Assembly: GCF_035083965.1 (NCBI RefSeq)
Contig: NC_089729.1
Span: 12,139,464 to 12,203,463 of the forward strand
Direction: 5' to 3'
Source of the DNA: Branchiostoma lanceolatum
Taxonomy: Eukaryota; Chordata; Leptocardii; Amphioxiformes; Branchiostomatidae
DNA length: 64,000 nucleotides
This document shows, one piece after another, positions 56,477 through 64,000 of this stretch. A program made the position numbers and the translations under genes. The first letter of the stretch is position 1. Every line of letters starts with the position of its first letter. The notes below the pieces were generated by a model. That model had not been told where the DNA came from and ran no database searches. It was given only the letters and a program-made list of their open reading frames with translations.

Positions 56477-59400
56477 CTATTGACTTTCCGCAGCTGAGGT
56501 TTGCCTCTGAAGTTGTACATAGACGGTTTTTGTGGCGTTTAGGAAGAACTGATACCACTCTAACAGCTCGAGAGTCGAGCGCTTTAATTCATAAGTAGTT
56601 ACAGTTGTCCATAGGTGCAATTGACTAGGAGAAGTCGTGGGAGATTCCAACGTTGTCTCTATGATATGTCCAGCCTGAAACGAAATATTTACACAATTAA
56701 GAGGATTATACCAAAATACAGCATTCTATCGCCTGTGCAGTACCAACTAATGCTGGTAACTTATGCTAAGATCACAATTCTCAACCCGCGGCCCGATGTA
56801 AAGCCAAATCCTTGAGCTGCCAAATGCGTGAGAGGTCAGCTACTACACCTGAGCACGACACTTTTGGGGAGATACCAGTAAACGTGAGAGGAGCACCTGT
56901 GTGGAGTTAGGGCTGGGGTCGATGGTGGCAGGGCAAGATTTACAGGTAGAGGTTAAGATTAGGGCTAGGGTTATGAATAGGATTAGGGAAGAGGTTTTGG
57001 GCTAGAGTTAGAGTTAGGGTTATGGTTAGACTTATGATAGAAAGTTACCACGTCCCACGAATGCTTTCAACTTAGAGTACTCCTCTCACGTATACTGTAA
57101 TCCCCCCCCCCCAAAGTGTCGTGCTTAGGTGCAGTAGCTGACCTTTCACGTATTTGGCAAGCTCAGAAATTTGGCTTGATACCAGCCGATCGAATTGAAT
57201 TTCATCGACAAAAAAGAAAAATCTTTCAGTGTGCTGTGTGTGTTTTGTTGTCGTTTTGAATGATATTCCCATTACAAAGTGAAGGGTAAGACAAATCCAG
57301 TTTAGGACCCAGCTACGCCGCCAGCGTGCCGCGGGCACAGTGAGAGGGAGGCCTAAGGTCTTCAAATGACATTTCAATGATCTTTTAATGTCCTCAACTA
57401 AAAGATTTTGATTTTTTTGTCGATCATAGGTTGCCCGGTTTTCGCCCGTTTAATGCTTAGGTCTCAATTGGAAAAGGGGCCCGCCGGCTAGTTCACGGGC
57501 TGCTTTTTGGGCCCGGCCGGGCACCGCGGTGACTTTAATTCGGACTTAAAGCCAACGCGGTAACACATAATCGTGCAGGCACCGGCAGTCCACCGGGACG
57601 AAATTTCTGGCTTCGCGGCCCGACCGGAACTAAACCCCCGGCATTACGAGCACTGGCGCAATTGGGACCAAAGCATAGAATGGGGGACTGGGAGAAGTTT
57701 ATGGAAGAAAAGTCCAGCCTACCAAGGTGCGAACGTTCAATTGCAGACTCTCGGTGGAAGCCAGGATGTTCTGTCTAAGCGGCACGCTGAAGTCCGAGAC
57801 CCGCCCGGACTGGTCCTGGATAGCCGCGAGCTGCGCGGTGAAGTTCTGCAGGTAGGCGTACACTCTTGTCAGGAAGGTTTCAAAAGTCTGTGAGAAAAAG
57901 ACGCGAGAAAAAAATCACAGTTTTCAATCTCACATCCACCAGGATGCAGCAAATATGAAACATTCGCGAAGTCGTTTGCAAGAGCGAATGGGAAAAAAAT
58001 TACAATTAAAATAACAGCAGGAACACAGCATTGACGAAAGATGAAGCAATATTGTTGCGAGTTTTCTTTCGTATCTTTTTCAATAAGTCTTTTCCCTGTG
58101 AGAATTTCAAGCATTAGTACGGTGCACCTTTCCGCCCCTTCGTCACACAGTGACGTCATGGTAATGCCAAATAAACTTACCCCTGAACAGAGGCTGTCAG
58201 AGTCCTCGTCCTGCGTCACGACGCGGTAGTTGAGATCTTGAAAACTATCGTTTCGCTGTAAAAAAAAAGGCATAAACTTTATCATTAAAAGAAACATAGG
58301 TATGCAATTCGTAAAACAACTGGTCACCTTTTCAACGCGACGCGAAGAAAAGTACTTTTAATTAGGCCTTTACGAAAATACGAAGTGAAGTAATGATTTG
58401 AAAGTGTCAATCTGTGTGCCACTCTCTCTCTCCCTCTGACTCGAGTGTGTGTGTGTCTTTGTGTGTCCGTTTGTTTGCTTGCGTGTGTGTGTATCTGTGC
58501 ATGCGTGTTAATGCATGTGTGTGAGTGCGTGTGTGTACATGTATGTGTGTGTTTCTGACCTACGTTAATGCTGTGAAGTCTGCCATCTTCGATTGCCTTG
58601 TTTATACAATTATAAAAAAGTTTTCATTACCTATTTTGTAAGCATTTCTGACTTTTTGAAGATCAGCGTATTTAGCAGAAATAACATGGCAAGTGCCTGC
58701 AATGCACTAACAACAAAAAGTTACTTTTGTACATAAGTAGATTTAAATCTTAACGATCATGACCAAACGAAATCATCATTACTTACCATGGTTTGTAGAC
58801 TGTCTCCGACTCTATCGAGTAAGCGGTAGATCAGTACTGTGCCTTCCCGCACCAGTTCAGCACGAGGGTGGTCTCCAGGCGAGCCGTCTTCAGAACGGGA
58901 GGTCAGGTTGAGTGTCCGGGTACAGGCCGTTCTTGAAGTAACCCCAGATGTTGTCTGCAGTCGATGACAGGATTTTTTAAATACTTATACAGATATGGCC
59001 TCCGTAGGTCAATATTTACAATGATAAAATCCCAATTAACATCACCCAATACTAGCTGAATGGCGTCGTGTTGGTGTGACGGTTAGGTGTTCGGCACAGA
59101 ACCCAGTGGTCCTGGGTTCGAGTCCTTAAATTTGACGTGTCTCTGATACTGTGCCCTTGGGAAAGGCACTTAACACGACTTTCCTCACTCCACGCAGGTG
59201 CAAAAATGAGTACCTGGCTTCGAATTTGGTTGGGGAGGTAAAAGGTGGTGGAACGAGAAAAACTCCGCTGTTGTAGGAAAATATGAAATGGTCAGAAATA
59301 TTTTCTAACCTATCTCGAAAAAAAAAACAACAAAAAAACACGTTACTCACAGACGCAGACGTGGGCTCGAAGTTCTCGCGGTCTCCGTGCGGGGCTGTGC

Positions 59401-59494
59401 TGGACACCTCGGCGGAGCGCAGCGGTGCCGGCGTCACCGGTAGCAGCACGTCGCAGCCGAGTAGAAGTGTCACTGCTAGTAGCAAAGCCAGCAT
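56477..59494 (-). CDS. Candidate secreted four-helix-bundle cytokine, copy 2
   Basis: Five exons (59494-59351, 58954-58787, 58255-58181, 57887-57723, 56674-56477) code for 48+56+25+55+65 = 249 aa, again with GT-AG, phase 0 introns throughout. The signal exon is nearly identical to copy 1 (43 of 48 residues by eye), as is the last helix (LELLEWYQFFLNATKTVYVQ). Exons 2 and 4, carrying the presumed helix A and the middle helices, have diverged and differ in length by 6 and 5 codons. Cys59 and Cys127 match Cys57 and Cys121 of copy 1, while the third cysteine of copy 1 (73) is Arg here. Glycosylation sites are NLT (64), NFT (144) and NAT (230); only NFT is shared. Same orientation, homologous 5' and 3' flanks and the same splice sites show a tandem duplication. 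The open frames of both copies are intact, which argues for two working genes. Confidence 0.68.
56826..57155. mobile_element. Foldback element with telomere-like filling, in intron 4 of candidate cytokine copy 2
   Basis: The left arm 'aggtcagctactacacctga' plus 'gcacgacacttttgggg' is mirrored by 'ccccaaagtgtcgtgc' and 'aggtgcagtagctgacct'; inner arms 'gtgagaggagc' and 'actcctctcac' also pair. The centre holds degenerate TTAGGG-like words (attagggctagggtta, gttagagttagggtta). Confidence 0.8.
58440..58560. repeat. Imperfect (TG)n tract in intron 2 of candidate cytokine copy 2
   Basis: Interrupted TG-rich sequence at the position corresponding to the perfect TG run of copy 1. Confidence 0.85.
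59056..59260 (+). mobile_element. tRNA-derived SINE in intron 1 of candidate cytokine copy 2
   Basis: A tRNA-like head with an A-box-like 'gtgtgacggttaggtg' and a B box 'gggttcgagtcc' is followed by 'gtgcccttgggaaaggcact', 'aacacgactttcctcact' and 'ggttggggaggtaaaa', the same body as in the TNF ligand intron. Confidence 0.8.
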
Positions 59495-59576
59495 GGTGTC
59501 TCTCTGTACATGAACAGGTAGCTGCATTCAAGGGCGCTGGGTCGGGAGTGGTAGTAGTGAGAGGGGATGTAACCCA

Positions 59577-59622
59577 TTTTATAACTACACTGACGCAGAG
59601 GAAAACGTTTTATTTCCGTGAA
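59577..59622 (-). promoter_or_regulatory. TATA box and STAT-type element of candidate cytokine copy 2
   Basis: On the minus strand TATAAAA (59577-59583) lies about 83-89 bp before the ATG, and the TTCN3GAA word TTCCGTGAA (plus-strand reading, 59614-59622) lies about 30 bp further upstream. The middle three bases differ from copy 1 while the half-sites are kept. Confidence 0.6.
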
Positions 59623-60210
59623 CTTTTTTCCGTACCAGGACGCGCCAGGACTTGAAGATATCAAGAGCCAACCCACGCTGTTTTCTTAGCGAAAGCAATT
59701 CTTGAAAGTGCCCGCCGAAGTGTTGAGGTAATGGGTTGCAAAAAGTCCGTATTGCGCTGTCTATTTCCTGAACCAGGAAGACGTCAAGAAACCAACCCAG
59801 GATGGAGACTGCAGGTTTAAGCTTTTATTTCCTGCAGTTGGTTACACCACGACCCCGCCCCTATACGTCAATAAGCGTCGACGCCGCCCAGAAGGCCTGC
59901 AAAGGAGGCTAATGTATAGCGACCCACCGAACCGCAGTCATTGGCAGCGGGCAACTTTCAACATGTGTTTTTTTGTACGGTGGTGCCTGGGTGCCAGACC
60001 ACCGTGCTCCTGGCGCTAATCCTTCGGCCGGGGAAGCAACTTGCGCCGCCGCCACAGTTAGCACACGGCCCCCTAATTACCTCGCGATAGAAATTGAGTT
60101 CGGCTGCCAAGAGCGCCCGGGTGCCAACTCTATCCCTACTAGGCCTTCCCCGCCCAAAAGGGGTCATCGCGTTGCATCGCGCGAAAGGTCTGGTATCCAG
60201 GCTAGTACGG

Positions 60211-60275
60211 TTAGCCTGGGTGCCATCCTATTTCTACCGGGGCTCCTGGTAGAAATAGGATGGCACCCAGGCTAA
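60211..60275. mobile_element. Short foldback element, same family as 43888-43995
   Basis: 'ttagcctgggtgccatccta' is followed by 'tttctaccggggctcc' and its inverted copy ending 'ggatggcacccaggctaa'. The loop is only a few bases. Confidence 0.85.
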
Positions 60276-61206
60276 GTACGGTGGACGCCGTGAGGGAAAA
60301 CTGTCTGTGGTAGGGGAGGGGGGTTGTTTGGGGACTTTCCCAAATTTTGTGAATGTTTTTTTTTTACAAGCTCATGCCAGCAAGACGTCATCACCAACCG
60401 CACGAGTCACTTTCCCTTTTTCCTGGAAATGGTCCCGGAAGGAAATCTCAAAGGAAGGTCACCGAATGTTCTCTCCCTCCGGCGTACATGTGAATTCTAA
60501 TCATTATTAGATTATACCCCCACTGCGATAAGGAACAGCAATGACGAAAGCTAGGACTGTGCCGTAAGACTCTACATTGACTCTGTGGCTTAGGTCTCCG
60601 CTTGTCTTGGCTGATTCGAATAATCTATACGTTGGTGTGTTATCGATTGAAGCACCTTCTCGATTACGGGACCCCTATTTTACGCCCTTTCTCAAAAATG
60701 GGTGCAGAAACATTTTTACCCCACTTCTTAAGGTTTCCCCTTTAGATACTTTCTAAGAAACGGCGGCACCCGAACTGCCGACAGCTGTTATTGCATTTAA
60801 GCACCCATCCCTTAGCTTGCCGATAGGGTCTATTAAAGTTGAACGAACTCCTAAATACGCCCGGGCTGTGAAGCTAAACTACAGCTGGGTCAAGCGTTGA
60901 TGAATTCCAGAGCGCCGGATCCACATGCCTAATGTCCAAGCAGATGTTGGGTTGGGACATGGTAACGTTTACTGCCTGCCCGGCTTCTCTTACATGCTAG
61001 ATGACTGTCAGAAAATCCGGACTGTCATAAAAAAAGGATTTCCTACCCCAACATCTGCATGGATGTAAGAGAATGCCTACAGCAGCCCTGAGGTCACTTA
61101 ACCTGTCGCTCAGAGACTCGCTCACATGTCCACCAACTGCGGGTCGCTCGAAACTCAAAATTAACAGATTATTGCCTTCACCAAGAAGATTGTGTTTTCG
61201 CGTACA

Positions 61207-61232
61207 TGTGTGTGTGTGTGTGTGTGTGCGTG

Positions 61233-61275
<43 letters not shown>

Positions 61276-61292
61276 GTGTGTGTGTGTGTGTC
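61207..61292. repeat. (TG)n microsatellite
   Basis: A TG run with a few CG and TA interruptions. Confidence 0.95.
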
Positions 61293-61621
61293 TATCTGTC
61301 TGTGCACAACATAACTCGATCTAGAAGTCGTGGAGAATTGTGAGGATATTTGGTGTGTTGGTAGTGGTTTGTAAAAGGAAGAAACGATTATATTTTGGCC
61401 CCCTATCGGCTTTCTATGGTACTTTCTATGAACTTCACATTAAAGTTGCGATTTAGTTTGACATTAGCTTATAAACTGTAAATCATCGAGTAGGCGCGAC
61501 ATTCAAATGGAAGGGGAGTCAGGGATATGGCAAACATACAACGTTCTTGACCGTTCTTGATCATTTTGTTTACGCTAGTCACGTGCTGTACAAAAGTTAT
61601 TGAGAAGAATAGCGTTTCATG

Positions 61622-61805
61622 TATATGGCCTCCTTCGGTCAACATTGACCATGGTAAAATCCTAATTGATATCAGCCCTACAGCTTCGGCAATGGCTAAA
61701 CAGCCCTATACGAGAATGGCAGTCTCTGCAACATAAATCACATCTATATTTAAAGCTGACTCAGGTCTTGTCAAGTTCTTTTCTCCGGATCCGCTTCTCT
61801 TCTGA
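61622..61805. repeat. Dispersed repeat, copy 2 (see 9655-9840)
   Basis: 'tggcctccttcggtcaacat', 'gaccatggtaaaatcc', 'gagaatggcag' and 'gctgactcaggtct' followed by 'caagttcttttctc' occur in the same order as at 9655-9840. A third, truncated and diverged match starts at about 58995. Confidence 0.8.
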
Positions 61806-62321
61806 GCAGTGCATCAGTCTAGCTTCTCCTGATTTTAACTGCCTGGACAGCGTGAACCTCCAGCTGGGTCGGCCATTTTTAAGGTCTGTGTCAATGGTCA
61901 ACGGTCAAACAATACAAACAAAATCACAGTTCCGTCGTCACTGAAAACGATTTTATCAAGGTTGTCGAGGTGGGGGCTCGTATCACCTTTCATAATCTTC
62001 CACAGCTACCAAAACATCTCCACGTCAACTGAATAATTCTAGGTAAACGAGGTAAAGTTAGGCAAGAGAGCGATCGTCGCGGCTTCAAGTTTGTTCTTGA
62101 ATTATAGAAGGCGAATCAGGAAGACTCTCGTAAAAGGAGCGGGATGGTTAGGTCTGAAGAAAAGTCTGGTACATCTCACTTTCCTGCCAATCGTCATTCT
62201 CTCTGATAGACGTCATGTGTATTTCTGTAATTGAATTGTGTAACACACAAGCTTTTATATCTGTATTGTAAAGCTAGTATCACTAACCGCCCTTCGGTGT
62301 AACACACCATCATCGACCTGT

Positions 62322-62407
62322 TACATCTAACCTTAGTACATCTAACCTTTGTACATCTAGCCTTTGTACATCTAGCCTTTGTACATCTAACCTTTGTACA
62401 TCTAGCC
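62322..62407. repeat. 15-bp minisatellite
   Basis: Five to six tandem units of the type 'acatctaacctttgt/acatctagcctttgt' directly follow a SINE tail fragment (about 62283-62321). Confidence 0.9.
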
Positions 62408-62719
62408 TCTGCCATCAATGTTTTTCCAATCTCATGGGTTTCTGGTTTAAGAATCAGACATAATGGTACTGCTTTTTCTTTCCTAAAAGATGTCAAACCA
62501 TGGACCCCTACCCTTCTCAACATATTCAATTCTGTAAGTTCATCCCTCCCCCAAAGACAGCGACTGACAAGTCATCAACGTCTGATCATGAAGTACGAAA
62601 CGCAAAAAGAACTTGTATGACCTGTACAACCACGTGTAGATAGACTCATTTGGAGATAACAACACGACCCGACAGTTTTATCATTGTAATATAATCTGTA
62701 TTTACTGCATGTACTTTCT

Positions 62720-64000
62720 TCTTTTGTAGACGAGTTTGATTTGATTGCAGTTCTTAGTGAACTTTTCTTAGTTATTCTAGCTTGTGATCTGATGTAGTTA
62801 ATATGTATGGTTGCCTACGCTTGTTTTTGCAACGTATCGCCTTCTGCAATCTTTCTACATCACCATCCTACAAGTCCTTACTACAGCACTATAAGTAGAT
62901 GTAAATAACATATGACAGAGTCAATCAGTTGACAGTGAAAATACAACAATTGTATTATTTCTTCCCATACAGTAAAAAATACAGTAAGTCAAAGTCCATA
63001 CAGCAATATTAGGCAAGAAAACGGCACAACATTGGAGCAACATTGTTTTCAAACAATTCCATGCACGCAATTATCTCTAAGTGCCGAGTTCGATTTCTGT
63101 TTGCAGTTTTCACTCAAATTTTCTCTGACTTGTGAGCTGATGTATTAAACAAGTGTGCTCGTCTACGCTTGTTTCATCAAATGTATCGCTTTTTGTAAAC
63201 TTGCTATTTTTCTACATCATTAATCATAAGGCCTGCATACACCTCCCCTGGCTATAGAAATATAGGAGGATGTAACCAACATATGACACAGTCAATCGGT
63301 TGCAATGAGAGTAAAAGTACATCAACTGCATTATTTATTTCCATGCAGCAACAATACAGCAAGAAAACTACACATCAAATCATTGGAACAACATTGTTCT
63401 CTTGATGTTTTCTTAACAGACAACTCATACACATCATCATCTCTTGCAGAAGAGTTCGATTTCTGTTTGCAGTTTTCACTCAAATTTTATCTGGCTTATA
63501 AGCTGATGTATTAAACAAGTGTGTCCGCCTACGCTTATTTCATGCAATGCATCGCTTTTTGTAACTTGCTAGTCTTCTACATCATTATTTATAAGGCCTG
63601 CATACACCTCCCCTGACTATAGAATTATAGGGGATGTAAACAATATATGACAAAGACAATCAGTTAACAGTGAGAAGGTATACTATTATTTCTCTACATG
63701 CTGTGAAGATTAAGCAAACCTACACTTCAAATCTTTTGAACAACATCGTTCTATTGATAATGAACCGAGCAAGTTTTTTGGCTATTCTTGCTTTTGAGCT
63801 GATGAATTGAAATGTGTATTCTCGCCTACGCTTGTTTTTTTCACAATGTATTGCTTTTTGTGAACCTGATATTTTTTACATCACAATTTCATAAGACCTA
63901 AAGACCTAGAGTCAATCGGTTGACTGTAAAATGGAGTTAGTTACTGTATTATTTTTTCTTTCCATACAGCAACAATAAACCAAACTACACATAAAACCAT
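62720..64000. repeat. Degenerate tandem array, period about 300-370 bp
   Basis: The block 'gagttcgatttctgtttgca ... gagctgatg ... ctacgcttgttt ... cgctttttg' recurs about four times. The marker word ctacgc falls at 62815, 63163, 63529 and 63826. 'cataaggcctgcatacacct' and 'cagtcaatcggttg' recur as well. The array runs to the window edge. Confidence 0.8.

Larger units (their letters stand above)
59495..64000. other. Repeat-rich region without recognised genes
   Basis: It starts with the promoter of candidate cytokine copy 2, then GC-rich element sequence (about 59960-60280), a (TG)n run, a dispersed repeat shared with 9.66 kb, a 15-bp minisatellite and a degenerate tandem array running off the window end. 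Open frames here lack family signatures and coincide with repeats. Confidence 0.5.

Noticed and set aside
59973..60275. 100-codon open frame
   Set aside because: It runs through GC-rich element sequence and ends in the foldback family also seen at 43.9 kb.
1..64000. CRISPR arrays, prokaryotic operons or phage
   Set aside because: The window is clearly eukaryotic: spliced genes, SINEs and LINE tails; the tandem repeats lack CRISPR spacing.

Overview
The window looks like nuclear DNA of a cephalochordate (lancelet, Branchiostoma-like). The basis is intron-rich chordate-type genes in AT-rich non-coding DNA, many short foldback elements and tRNA-derived SINEs of a lancelet kind, frequent 'tacatgta' words, and TNF and LU-domain proteins of chordate character. 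No database was available, so the species call is recognition and not proof.

Layout. 1-26.5 kb is almost all non-coding. I read it as introns of a minus-strand Rab11-FIP3/4-like gene, of which two EF-hand exons are visible (26313-26543 and 16302-16419). It holds tandem duplications, foldback elements, GC-rich islands and a cluster of T-box-like half-sites near 8.6-8.7 kb. 26.6-27.4 kb is a divergent promoter. 27.4-34.0 kb is a complete 13-exon gene for the DEAD-box RNA helicase DDX47 (452 aa). 35.1-41.1 kb holds two tandem plus-strand genes for TRAIL/TNFSF10-like TNF ligands (281 and 280 aa). 42.1-42.9 kb is a decayed TPR-repeat fragment. 45.1-47.8 kb, minus strand, is a four-exon gene for a single-pass membrane protein with one ten-cysteine LU (Ly6/uPAR) domain.

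49.8-59.5 kb holds two tandem minus-strand copies of a five-exon gene for a small secreted helical protein (235 and 249 aa). All four introns are phase 0, and the helix-bearing exons are arranged as in IL-6/G-CSF/growth-hormone-type cytokine genes. Both copies share a TATA box with a TTCN3GAA (STAT-type) element just upstream. I consider this pair, a candidate lancelet four-helix-bundle cytokine locus, the most interesting content of the window. 59.5-64 kb is repeat-rich and holds no gene I can recognise.

Taken together, the right half carries three kinds of cell-surface or secreted signalling genes (TNF ligands, LU receptor-like protein, candidate cytokines) beside two housekeeping genes. 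Any functional link between them is inference from position only.
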